NCBI RefSeq assembly: GCF_014197035.1
Contig: NZ_JACIEU010000017.1
Location: forward strand, 1-64,000
DNA from: Sphingobium scionense
GTDB taxonomy: Bacteria; Pseudomonadota; Alphaproteobacteria; Sphingomonadales; Sphingomonadaceae
DNA: 64,000 nt
Direction of reading: 5' to 3'
The position numbers and the translations under genes were made by a program. Under the pieces are notes generated by a model. That model saw nothing but the letters and a program-made list of their open reading frames with translations. It did no database searches and was not told the origin of the DNA. Shown piece after piece: positions 1-7,685 of the stretch (position 1 is the stretch's first letter; every line of letters begins with the position of its first letter).

Positions 1-2
1 TC

Positions 3-95
3 GGCAGGGCTCCGGCAATCATCAAACTGCGCGAAAGGATCAAGCGACAGACCATCGAACATCGGCGCTTGCAGCACCGCAAGTTCGCCGCCTAA
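3..95 (+). CDS. 3' end of an unidentified ORF (possible mobile-element gene)
   Basis: An open frame enters from the left edge and ends in a TAA at 93-95. It encodes about 30 basic residues (ending ...RRLQHRKFAA). I do not recognise the family. It lies just outside the point (about position 150) where the neighbouring glycosyltransferase stops resembling its family, so it may be the tail of an inserted element's gene. The evidence is only the open frame, the basic composition and the context; a chance ORF cannot be excluded. Confidence 0.25.
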   Translation, partial: GRAPAIIKLRERIKRQTIEHRRLQHRKFAA

Positions 96-125
96 GATCA
101 ACCCCCTGACGAGGTCCGCACTCCG

Positions 126-530
126 CTAATCTACGCCGCGAGTTGTGCCGAATGTTCTGACGACGGACAGGGGCTTGCCGTGGAAGCGGGCGGCGGCACA
201 GGCGATCAGCGCGGTTTCGGAAGGCAGACGGGCAATCACCACATCGGCCTGCTTGACCGCGGCGAAGATCGCCTTGCGGGCGTCCCGTATCCCGCGCAGC
301 CGATCGATGCCGCGACGGGCTGGCAAGAGCTGAAAATCGACGCGGGGGCCATCGGACCGGCGCTGGCCGGCCGGGTCGGGCAGCGGAATGGCGCGGCTGA
401 CCACGGTCAACTGGTCGAAGACATCGAGATAGCTTTGCCATGCCGGATAGGGAAATTTCCCGCCGATGGTGAAGACGGCACCGTCGGCAGAGCGACCGAA
501 AATATGATCGACGGCGAAAAGGGCTTTCAT
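126..530 (-). pseudogene. Glycosyltransferase, N-terminal fragment (truncated)
   Basis: The product begins MKALFAVDHIFGR and reads like the N-terminal Rossmann-type domain of a GT4-type glycosyltransferase: a donor-fold start, then a typical HGKPLSVV strand near residues 117-124. Only 134 residues exist, whereas such enzymes usually have about 370-420. After HGKPLSVV the frame runs into about ten unrelated residues and a TAG, so the catalytic C-terminal domain is missing. It lies 31 bp downstream of the flippase gene on the same strand and would have been part of the polysaccharide operon. The break near position 150 looks like an insertion or deletion junction. The function is probably lost. 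Confidence 0.7.
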
Positions 531-561
531 TGCGGGTGGCTCGCTGTGGGCTGGTTGCAGG

Positions 562-1788
562 TCATCGGTGCGCCTGGCTCCGACCCGCCTGGATGAAGGC
601 GCGCACGAACAGGAGCAGGACGATCATTTCGATCGCCGCCCGCGCGAGCGCGATGCCGATCCCCCCGGTTGTGGGGGCGATCAGCGCGGAGAGCAGCAGG
701 TAGAGGAGGGTCGAGGCAATGAAGACGAGCGCGCAGAAGCTTTCCTTCCGCAGGCTGGTCAGGCCCACCTGGACCAGCACGCGCGACGAAGCGGCGAAGG
801 GGACCATCAGCATCTGCGCGGCGAAGATGCGCGATCCTTCGGCCAGGTTCGCCCCGAACATGATGGGGTAGATGATCCCCGCAAGGGCGATCGTCACCGC
901 GCTGGCGCACAGGTAGAAGCCGCCGATGCCGATGACATAGCGCCGGATGTCGCGATAGGCGGCACCCGGATCGCCGGCCATCAGCCGCCCGATCCGGGGC
1001 AGGAGGACGCGGGTCAGCGGCACCGTCGTGTTGATGGCTGCGGTGGTCAGCTTTTCGCCGGCCGCGAAATAGACGACCTGCAGCGGATCGGACCATATCG
1101 CCAGCGCGACTACGCTCCACCGGTTGGTGAGGGATGGAAAGCCGGTGAAGAAGAAGAAGCGCAGCGACAAAGTGAGGGATGCCAGTAGTGCCCCGGGCGA
1201 GGTCAGCCGGAAGCCGTAGCTTTTGCGGGCGAGCAGGTGGCCGTAGATGGCGGCGATCAACAGCGGAATGACGAAGAGCCACAGCGCCAGCAGGGCGTCG
1301 GCCGGTCCCCGGACGAAGGTGAGGATCAGCGCGAAGCTTGACAGCGAGCAGGACAGGTCGATGCCGGCGAGCGCCTTGGGCCGTTCCGCCGCGATATAAT
1401 ACCATGAAGCCGAAAAGCCGTAGGCGAGGCCGATCGCCAGCGCTGCGACATAGGCACCGCTGTCCGCCAGCAGATCGACATAATGGCAGATGATGGCCAG
1501 CCCTGCGGCGACCAGCAGGAACATGACAGATCGGCCGAGGCAGAGTTCGGACAGCACGGCGCCGGTCACATGCCGGTCGCCGCTGGCCAGTTCGCGCACC
1601 GACATCAGGCCATAGCCGAATTCGACGAAGACGCTGCACATCAGCCCCACCGCCATCACGGTGGAGAAATAGCCCATCGCATCGATCCCCAATGTCCGTG
1701 TGAGATAGGGATAGACCAGCAACGGCGCCGCATAGCGCAGCAGTTGCGAGATGGAGGCGAAGGCGAGATGGGAACCCAGCCGTGGCAT
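562..1788 (-). CDS. Wzx-type polysaccharide/lipid-linked oligosaccharide flippase
   Basis: This is a polytopic inner-membrane protein of the MATE/MOP polysaccharide-transport class. It should flip undecaprenyl-linked glycan repeat units across the inner membrane. From the proposed start the protein is 408 residues and hydrophobic nearly throughout, with the family-like opening SISQLLRYAAPLLVYPYLTR and roughly 12 membrane segments. I chose the ATG at 1788 (MPRLGSHLAF) because AGAGG lies a few bases upstream; the longer frame to 1842 lacks a ribosome site. It sits between the nucleotide-sugar genes and the truncated glycosyltransferase on the same strand. Family members have low sequence identity, so the glycan substrate cannot be read from the sequence. 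Confidence 0.85.
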   Translation of the reverse strand: MPRLGSHLAFASISQLLRYAAPLLVYPYLTRTLGIDAMGYFSTVMAVGLMCSVFVEFGYGLMSVRELASGDRHVTGAVLSELCLGRSVMFLLVAAGLAIICHYVDLLADSGAYVAALAIGLAYGFSASWYYIAAERPKALAGIDLSCSLSSFALILTFVRGPADALLALWLFVIPLLIAAIYGHLLARKSYGFRLTSPGALLASLTLSLRFFFFTGFPSLTNRWSVVALAIWSDPLQVVYFAAGEKLTTAAINTTVPLTRVLLPRIGRLMAGDPGAAYRDIRRYVIGIGGFYLCASAVTIALAGIIYPIMFGANLAEGSRIFAAQMLMVPFAASSRVLVQVGLTSLRKESFCALVFIASTLLYLLLSALIAPTTGGIGIALARAAIEMIVLLLFVRAFIQAGRSQAHR

Positions 1789-1872
1789 CGGGCCTCTTGT
1801 CGATAGAGCGCGCCCGCCGGTCATGACGGGTCTGTCATGCAAGAAGGCCGGCGCGCGCTGAGGGTGGGGGCG

Positions 1873-2895
1873 TCAGAGCCGGTAATAGTCACGATACCAG
1901 GCAACGAAATTGCGCACCCCCTGCGCGATTGGAGTGGAGGGGGTATAGCCGGTGAGGTCGCGGATCAGGCTGGCATCCGCCCAGGTCGCCGGCACGTCGC
2001 CGGCCTGCATCGGCATGAGGTTGCGGATGGCCGTCCGCCCGGTCGCTTGCTCGATGGCGGCGATGAAGTCGGTGAGCTGTACCGCCTGGGAATTGCCGAT
2101 ATTGACGACGCGGAAAGGCGCGACCGGCGATTGGCTGTCGGCTTCGCTCTGTGGGGCCTGCGCGCCGTTTTGCGTGCCCGTGTGGGGGATCGCGTCCAGC
2201 AGCAGGCGGATGCCTTGAATCAGATCGTCGATATAGGTGAAGTCACGCCGCATATCGCCATAATTATAGACGTCGATCGGCTCGTTTCGCAGGATGGCCT
2301 TGGTGAACTTGAACAGCGCCATGTCCGGGCGCCCCCAGGGGCCGTAGACGGTGAAGAAGCGGAACATGGTGGTCGGCAGGGCGAAGAGATGGGCGTAGCT
2401 GTGCGCCATCGCCTCCGTCGCCTTCTTGGTCGCGGCATAGAAGCTCAACTGATGGTCGGCCTTGTCGGTCTCGCGATAAGGCATTTTCTCGTTGGCACCA
2501 TAGACCGATGAGGTGGAGGCCAGCAGCAGATGCTGCGGCGGAAAGGCCCGTGCAGCCTCGAGCAGTTCGAACGTGCCGACAAGGTTGCTTTCCAGGTAGC
2601 TGCGCGGATTCTCGATCGAATAGCGGACGCCCGCCTGGGCAGCGAGATGGACAACATAATCGGGCCGATAGTCGCGGAAAACATCCATCAGCAGCGACGG
2701 CGTCTCGACCGCCTCGTTGATCACGACGAAATTGGGATTGTGCTGGAGCAGAGTCTGGCGGCGCTGCTTGAGGCCGACATCATAATAATCCGACAGATTG
2801 TCGATGCCGATGACGTGAAAGCCATCGGCGAGCAGGCGGCGGCACAAATGATAGCCGATAAATCCGGACGAGCCGGTAACCAGGACGGTTCTCAT
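1873..2895 (-). CDS. NAD-dependent epimerase, probably UDP-glucuronate 4-epimerase
   Basis: This is an extended short-chain dehydrogenase of 340 residues. The N-terminal NAD site is TGSSGFIGYHL, followed by the DNLSDYYD segment typical of CapI/LspL-type UDP-glucuronate 4-epimerases. STSSVYG supplies the catalytic Ser/Thr, and the YAATKKA stretch supplies the YxxxK pair. The expected reaction is UDP-glucuronate to UDP-galacturonate. The ATG at 2895 overlaps the ugd stop by one base (TGATG), so the two genes are translationally coupled and the dehydrogenase product feeds the epimerase. A TTG one codon earlier is possible but unlikely. Substrate assignment is by motif resemblance and context. 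Confidence 0.88.
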   Translation of the reverse strand: MRTVLVTGSSGFIGYHLCRRLLADGFHVIGIDNLSDYYDVGLKQRRQTLLQHNPNFVVINEAVETPSLLMDVFRDYRPDYVVHLAAQAGVRYSIENPRSYLESNLVGTFELLEAARAFPPQHLLLASTSSVYGANEKMPYRETDKADHQLSFYAATKKATEAMAHSYAHLFALPTTMFRFFTVYGPWGRPDMALFKFTKAILRNEPIDVYNYGDMRRDFTYIDDLIQGIRLLLDAIPHTGTQNGAQAPQSEADSQSPVAPFRVVNIGNSQAVQLTDFIAAIEQATGRTAIRNLMPMQAGDVPATWADASLIRDLTGYTPSTPIAQGVRNFVAWYRDYYRL

Positions 2896-4061
2896 CAATC
2901 AACTCCGTAGATGTCGCGGGTGAAGATCTTCGCCTCGACGTCGGCGAGGTCCTGCGACTTGCGATTGGCGATGATCACGCTGCAGCGTGACTTGAATTCA
3001 TCGAGATCGGCCAGCACCTGCGACCCGAAGAAGTCAGGGGTGCCCAGGGTGGGTTCGTAGATAACGACTTCGATCCCCTTGGCCTTGATCCGCTTCATGA
3101 TGCCCTGGATAGCGCTCTGACGAAAATTGTCCGAACTGGCCTTCATGACGAGCCGGTAGATGCCGACCGTTTGGGGCTGTTTCGCGATGATCTGGTCGGC
3201 CAGGAAATCCTTGCGGGTGCGGTTGGCATCGACGATCGCGGTGATCATGTTCTGCGGCACGTCGCTGTAATTGGCGAGCAACTGCTTGGTATCCTTGGGC
3301 AGGCAATAGCCGCCATAGCCGAAGGACGGGTTGTTGTAGTGGTTGCCGATCCGCGGATCGAGGCTGATGCCGTCGATGATCTGGCGGGTTTCGAGGCCGC
3401 GATGCAGGGCGTAGCTGTCCAGTTCGTTGAAGAAGGCCACGCGCATCGCGAGATAGGTGTTGGCAAACAGCTTGATCGCCTCCGCCTCGGCCGGGTCGGT
3501 CAGCACCGTTTCGATATCCTGGCGGATGGCGCCCTGGCGCAGCAATTCGCTGATGACCTGCCCCAGCATCGATTTTTCGCCCACGACGATCCGCGAGGGA
3601 TGGAGATTGTCGTGCAGCGCCTTCCCTTCGCGCAGGAATTCCGGTGAGAAGATGATGGTGTCGGTATCGAACCTGTCGCGCATCGCCTGGGTGAATCCGA
3701 CCGGGATCGTCGACTTGATGATGATAACCGCCTGCGGGTTGATGCGCGTCACCTGTGCGATGACCGCTTCGACGCTGGAGGTGTCGAAATAGTTGGTCGT
3801 GGGATCGTAATTTGTCGGCGTGGCGACAAAGACGAAGTCCGCACCGACACAGGCCTGGTCGAGATCCAGCGTGGCCGACAGGTCGAGGTCGCGGGTTCCC
3901 AGATAGTCTTCCAGATCCGCATCGACGATCGGGCATTGGCGCGCATTGACCGCATCGACACGGTCCGCGGCGACATCGACGGCCATGACATGATTATGCT
4001 GAGCAAGCAGAACAGCATTTGAAAGGCCGACATAGCCCAGTCCGACTAACGCTATGTTCAT
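2895..4061 (-). CDS. ugd: UDP-glucose 6-dehydrogenase
   Basis: This enzyme oxidises UDP-glucose to UDP-glucuronate using two NAD+. The 388-residue protein opens with the Rossmann motif MNIALVGLGYVGLSNAVLLA. It has the FSPEFLREGKAL segment and the active-site stretch NPSFGYGGYCLPKDTKQL, whose Cys is the catalytic thiol near residue 250. The shorter length matches the bacterial class represented by E. coli Ugd. A GAGGG sequence sits just before the ATG. It is the first gene of the minus-strand group leading to the epimerase and probably the flippase. A long inverted repeat lies about 95 bp upstream of its start. Confidence 0.95.
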   Translation of the reverse strand: MNIALVGLGYVGLSNAVLLAQHNHVMAVDVAADRVDAVNARQCPIVDADLEDYLGTRDLDLSATLDLDQACVGADFVFVATPTNYDPTTNYFDTSSVEAVIAQVTRINPQAVIIIKSTIPVGFTQAMRDRFDTDTIIFSPEFLREGKALHDNLHPSRIVVGEKSMLGQVISELLRQGAIRQDIETVLTDPAEAEAIKLFANTYLAMRVAFFNELDSYALHRGLETRQIIDGISLDPRIGNHYNNPSFGYGGYCLPKDTKQLLANYSDVPQNMITAIVDANRTRKDFLADQIIAKQPQTVGIYRLVMKASSDNFRQSAIQGIMKRIKAKGIEVVIYEPTLGTPDFFGSQVLADLDEFKSRCSVIIANRKSQDLADVEAKIFTRDIYGVD

Positions 4062-4155
4062 GCGTAATCCCTCGATTCCTGTCCGGTATGTGATTTTGTC
4101 ATGAATTCATGGCGCGGTGGCGCGTGGGTTTCCCTGATATACGGGACGAAATCGC

Positions 4156-4203
4156 GGAATTGCGCTGCATCCGAACGCCGTCGCGTGAATGCAGCGCAAT
4201 TCC
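4156..4203. promoter_or_regulatory. 15-bp perfect inverted repeat upstream of ugd
   Basis: The arms are 4156-4170 (GGAATTGCGCTGCAT) and 4189-4203, exact reverse complements separated by 18 bases. It lies in the 277-bp divergent spacer between ugd (minus) and the GT4 glycosyltransferase (plus). There is no T-tract on either side, so it is not an obvious intrinsic terminator. It could be an operator for a dimeric or tetrameric regulator, or an RNA hairpin in the ugd leader. The remainder of the spacer (4204-4317) is AT-rich and presumably carries the divergent promoters. Confidence 0.6.
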
Positions 4204-4338
4204 TCTCTCCCTTCCATGACGATGATGAGCATACGCGTTCACATCTCGTCGTCAATGAAAGAAATCAACTTGATTGATATTTACGAATCAATGCGAATCA
4301 AATAGCCGTCCCGTCCAATGCTGTTCATCGGGGGCTAT

Positions 4339-5538
4339 ATGAAGATCGTACACATCATCACCCGGTTCATCCGGGGCGGGGCCGACGAAAACACCCTTTA
4401 TTCCTGCAACGGACAGGCCGAGCAGGGGCATGAAGTCTATCTGATGTACGGGCGGGAAAATCATGCGGACATATTGGGGCGCCTGCATCCGGACGTCCGA
4501 CCGATCTGCATCGACGCGCTGGTGCGCGAGGTCAGCCCGGTCAAGGATCTGCAGGCGTTGCTCGACATGGGGCTGCGGCTGCGCAAGATCCGCCCGGACA
4601 TCGTCCATACCCATACCAGCAAGGCCGGCTTCGTCGGGCGACTGGCGGCGATGTTCTCGCAATCGCCGATCATCGTCCATGGGGTCCATATCCTGCCCTT
4701 CCTGAATGTCGGCCCGATGGAACGGCGCATCTATCTGGCGTGCGAGAAGATGCTGTCGCCGGTGACCGATGCGTTCGTGGACGTCAGCGCGGGCATGAAG
4801 ACGGAATGCCTGGTCAACCGGATCGGCGACGAGGATCGGCATCATGTCATTCCCAGCGGCATGGATGTCGCGGCGTTCCAGCAGGCGGAGCCGCTGAGCG
4901 AGGCGGAATTGGCCGCGATGGCCGAGGCGCCGGCGATGGGATGGGCGGACGCGCAGTTGATGCTGATGGTAGCCGCGTTCGAGGAGCGCAAGCGCCATGT
5001 CGAGTTTCTCGACATCTTTGCGCGGATCGTTGCCGCCAATCCGCGGGCCTGCCTGCTGCTGGCCGGGGCGGGGCCGCTCGAACCGGCGATCCGCGCGCGC
5101 ATCGACGCGCTGGGGCTGGCCGGCCATGTCCGCGTGATCGGTTTCCGCAAGGATATTGCGCGGTGGATCAAGACGGCGCAGCTGTGCATCCTGGCGTCCG
5201 AACGCGAAGGGCTGCCGCGCGTGATCGTCCAATATGCGCTGGGTGGCAAGCCGATCATCGCCACCGACCTGCCGGGCATCGATTTCATCGTCCAGAATGA
5301 CGTCACCGGCTTTCGCGTCGACACGGTGGAGGCGATGGAGCGGCCGATCAATCTGGTGCTGAGCCATGAGCCGACGTCCGAGCGGCTGGAAGAAGGGGTG
5401 CGGGGCATCGACCTCAGCCCCTGGAGCGTGTCGTCGATGAACGAGCGGCTCGAAGCGCTCTATGCCGATCTGTGGGACCGCAAGATCGGACCGCGGCACA
5501 ATGATGCGCAGGCCTTCCCGGCGGTCAGGCAGGCCTGA
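4339..5538 (+). CDS. GT4-family glycosyltransferase
   Basis: This is a cytoplasmic GT-B fold glycosyltransferase of 399 residues. The N-terminal domain opens with MKIVHIITRFIRGGADENT, the acceptor-side loop of GT4 enzymes, and continues with DIVHTHTSKAGFVGR. The C-terminal donor domain has IPSGMD, LLLAGAGPLE, VIGFRKDIA and the donor-binding segment SEREGLPRVIVQYALGGKPI containing the EX7E-like acidic residues. I prefer the ATG at 4339 because GGGGG precedes it; the upstream ATG at 4318 lacks a ribosome site. It is divergent from ugd and probably adds a sugar to the polysaccharide repeat unit. Donor and linkage are unknown. Confidence 0.88.
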   Translation: MKIVHIITRFIRGGADENTLYSCNGQAEQGHEVYLMYGRENHADILGRLHPDVRPICIDALVREVSPVKDLQALLDMGLRLRKIRPDIVHTHTSKAGFVGRLAAMFSQSPIIVHGVHILPFLNVGPMERRIYLACEKMLSPVTDAFVDVSAGMKTECLVNRIGDEDRHHVIPSGMDVAAFQQAEPLSEAELAAMAEAPAMGWADAQLMLMVAAFEERKRHVEFLDIFARIVAANPRACLLLAGAGPLEPAIRARIDALGLAGHVRVIGFRKDIARWIKTAQLCILASEREGLPRVIVQYALGGKPIIATDLPGIDFIVQNDVTGFRVDTVEAMERPINLVLSHEPTSERLEEGVRGIDLSPWSVSSMNERLEALYADLWDRKIGPRHNDAQAFPAVRQA

Positions 5539-5569
5539 GCCCAGGCCAGCGCAGATTCGGCTGGCCAGC

Positions 5570-5599
5570 GCCCAAGGGCCTTGCCCTGGGGCATTTTTT
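5570..5599 (+). terminator. Intrinsic terminator after the glycosyltransferase gene
   Basis: A 10-bp stem (5570-5579 with 5583-5592, one A-G mismatch) with a 3-base loop is followed by A and six T residues at 5594-5599. It sits 32 bp after the glycosyltransferase stop and just before uppP, so uppP probably has its own start signal or depends on read-through. Confidence 0.8.
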
Positions 5600-5618
5600 C
5601 ATGTGAGAGCAACGGCCC

Positions 5619-6461
5619 ATGGACGATCCCGCACTCTGGTTCGAAGCGGCATGTCTCGGCCTATTGCAGGGACTTACCGAATTTCTTCCGGTCTCGTCGA
5701 GCGCACATCTGCGGATTGCGGGCCTGTTCCTGGGGGCCGGGAAGGATCCGGGTGCGGCGTTCACCGCGATCACCCAGATCGGGACGGAGGCGGCGGTGCT
5801 GCTCTATTTCCGGCACGACATCGTCCGCATCGCCTGGGCCTGGCTGCGATCCTTCCTGTCTGGCCCGCAGGGCAGACCGAGCGATGTGCGTATGGGGTGG
5901 CTGGTCCTGCTGGGGACGGTGCCGATCGTCGTGCTGGGCCTGGCGTTTCAGCATGCGATCGAGCATTCGCTGCGCAATCTCTATTTTACAGCGTCGATGC
6001 TGCTGCTCTTCGGCATTGCACTCGGGCTGGCGGATCGGTTCGGGGCGAAAGTGCGAAGGGTGGAGCGGTTGACCTTTGGCCATGGCCTCGTCCTGGGGCT
6101 GGCGCAGGCGATGGCGCTGATCCCCGGCGTGTCGCGCTCGGGCGGGACGATCACGGCGGGGCTCATGCTCGGCTACACGCGTGAGGCGGCGGCCCGCTAT
6201 TCCTTTCTGCTGGCGGTTCCGGCGGTGCTGGGATCGGGCTTCTATCAGCTCTGGAAAAGCTGGGGGCAGGCGGGCGAGTTCGGCCTGGCGCAGACATTAT
6301 TGGCGACGCTGATCGCCTTCGTCGTCGGCTATGGCGTGATCGTCGCCTTTCTGAAACTGGTGAGCAGCCGCAGCTATCTGCCCTTCGTCCTCTATCGCCT
6401 GATATTGGCTTCCTGCCTTTTTGCACTGCTGGTGACCGGCAGGATATCAGCCGTCGCATGA
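5619..6461 (+). CDS. uppP: Undecaprenyl-diphosphatase (UppP/BacA family)
   Basis: This is an inner-membrane enzyme that dephosphorylates undecaprenyl diphosphate so the lipid carrier can be reused for peptidoglycan and polysaccharide synthesis; extra copies give bacitracin tolerance. The 280-residue protein has about eight membrane segments. It carries the two family signatures: LTEFLPVSSSAHL near residues 22-34, with the catalytic Glu and Ser, and PGVSRSGGTIT near residues 168-178, with the essential Arg. Its position beside a glycan flippase and glycosyltransferases fits carrier recycling for that pathway. Confidence 0.95.
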   Translation: MDDPALWFEAACLGLLQGLTEFLPVSSSAHLRIAGLFLGAGKDPGAAFTAITQIGTEAAVLLYFRHDIVRIAWAWLRSFLSGPQGRPSDVRMGWLVLLGTVPIVVLGLAFQHAIEHSLRNLYFTASMLLLFGIALGLADRFGAKVRRVERLTFGHGLVLGLAQAMALIPGVSRSGGTITAGLMLGYTREAAARYSFLLAVPAVLGSGFYQLWKSWGQAGEFGLAQTLLATLIAFVVGYGVIVAFLKLVSSRSYLPFVLYRLILASCLFALLVTGRISAVA

Positions 6462-6538
6462 CATTGGCGGCACGGACAAATGCCCCTCAGACACGTGCGC
6501 TGGGCCGGCTGGATTGGACGGAAAAATAAGGTCAGGCC

Positions 6539-6908
6539 TCATTGATTGAGCCAGTAGACAATGGTGGTGGCGATGCAAATCGCGTACATGAAGCTATGGG
6601 CGCATCTGTCGTAGCGTGTGATGCGTCGCCAGACCTTGAGCCGACCGAGCAGGTTTTCGATCTTGTGGCGCCGACGGTAGGGTATGGTGTCGTGCTGCAT
6701 CCTCTCCCAGTCGCCAAGCAGGGAGTCGGCGCGGGGCAAGGCGTCGAGCATCAGGGCAGCGCCCCCTCTAGCCGCTCGTCTGCCCCTCGCTAAGCAGCAT
6801 GACCGGCGGTCTGCCCTGGCCGTCCGCCCGTGGCATGCCGTGCGACCGCGAAAATCAAGGTTCGATCCGGCCCATCCGTGCCTCCGAAAGCCAAATCAGA
6901 TTGTTCAT
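6539..6908 (-). pseudogene. IS5-family transposase remnant with internal deletions
   Basis: Three blocks of an IS5-type DDE transposase are in order on the minus strand. The start, MNNLIWLSEARMGRIEP, begins at 6908 behind a GAGGAGG ribosome site. A central block follows (DGQGRPPVMLLSEGQTS, then LMLDALPRADSLLGD). The C-terminus reads YRRRHKIENLLGRLKVWRRI to the stop at 6539, and holds the catalytic Glu of the RxxxIEN region. The region between the start block and DGQGRP is missing, as is the stretch normally found between SLLGD and PYRRRHKIEN. Stops and frame changes separate the blocks. A full-length copy would be about 250-270 codons, so this one is dead. No matching terminal repeats could be assigned. 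Confidence 0.8.
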
Positions 6909-7007
6909 GGCGACGCCTCCTCGCGCTGCTGGCAGAGGCGAAAGAAACTTCGCCAATGTCGGAAAAATCTGTTGATCGGACATGTCTGAACCGGGATGAG
7001 ACCTATC

Positions 7008-7685
7008 ATGCGTGTCTTGTTGATCGAGGACAATGGTCGTCTGGCCGCTTTGCTGGTGGCCGGCCTTGAGCGGCGGGGTTTCCATTGCGACCATGCTGAA
7101 ACTCTGACCACTGCGACCGAGGCCGTCGTGGCCCAGGTCCATGATGTGCTGATCGTCGATCGAGGCCTGCCCGATGGCGACGGCATCGCCTGGTTGCGCG
7201 ACATCAGGCGGCAGGGGCATATGCAGCCGGCGCTGATCCTGACAGCACGCGACGCGCTGGAGGATCGGATTACGGGACTGGATGCCGGCGCCGACGATTA
7301 TGTCGTGAAGCCCGCCGAGGTGGACGAGATCGCGGCGCGCATACGTGCCCTGATGCGTCGCCCGGGTCCGCGCGCCCAGACCGAATTGCGCTTCGGTCCG
7401 CTGCTGGTCGATTCTGCACGCCGCAGGACGCTCTGCGCCGGTCAGGCGATCGACCTGTCCCGCCGCGAAACCGATCTGCTGGAACTGCTGTTGCGTCAGG
7501 CCGGCGCCGTGGTCCGTCGCGAGAGCATCGAAAGCGCGCTCTATTCCTTTGCCGAGCCGGTCACGCCCAATGCGGTCGAGGCGACGGTGTCGCGACTGCG
7601 CCGCAAGCTGGAAGATGCTGGCGCGCGCGGCATGCTCCATACCGTGCGCGGCGTCGGTTACATGCTGCGGGAGCCGATAGCATGA
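7008..7685 (+). CDS. OmpR/PhoB-family response regulator
   Basis: This is a two-domain DNA-binding response regulator of 225 residues. The receiver domain begins MRVLLIEDNGRL with the acidic pair; the phospho-acceptor is Asp51 in LIVDRGLPDGDG, and the lysine lies in DDYVVKP. The C-terminal winged helix contains SRRETDLLELLL and VEATVSRLRRKL, ending VRGVGYMLRE. I prefer the ATG at 7008 over one four codons upstream because the homology begins there and a purine-rich GGGATGAG precedes it. Its stop overlaps the kinase start by 4 bp (ATGA). The next genes form a metal efflux operon, so it probably activates those genes when periplasmic metal rises. Confidence 0.9.
   Translation: MRVLLIEDNGRLAALLVAGLERRGFHCDHAETLTTATEAVVAQVHDVLIVDRGLPDGDGIAWLRDIRRQGHMQPALILTARDALEDRITGLDAGADDYVVKPAEVDEIAARIRALMRRPGPRAQTELRFGPLLVDSARRRTLCAGQAIDLSRRETDLLELLLRQAGAVVRRESIESALYSFAEPVTPNAVEATVSRLRRKLEDAGARGMLHTVRGVGYMLREPIA

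Noticed and set aside
4058..4255. Minus-strand open frame of 65 residues just upstream of ugd
   Set aside because: It overlaps the ugd start by 4 bp but has no recognisable domain, its composition is irregular and it contains the long inverted repeat. It is better explained as leader DNA.
6937..6954. GGCGAA/TTCGCC 6-bp inverted repeat upstream of the response regulator
   Set aside because: It is short, and its position next to the IS5 remnant means it could be element end sequence. No partner end was found, so no function is claimed.
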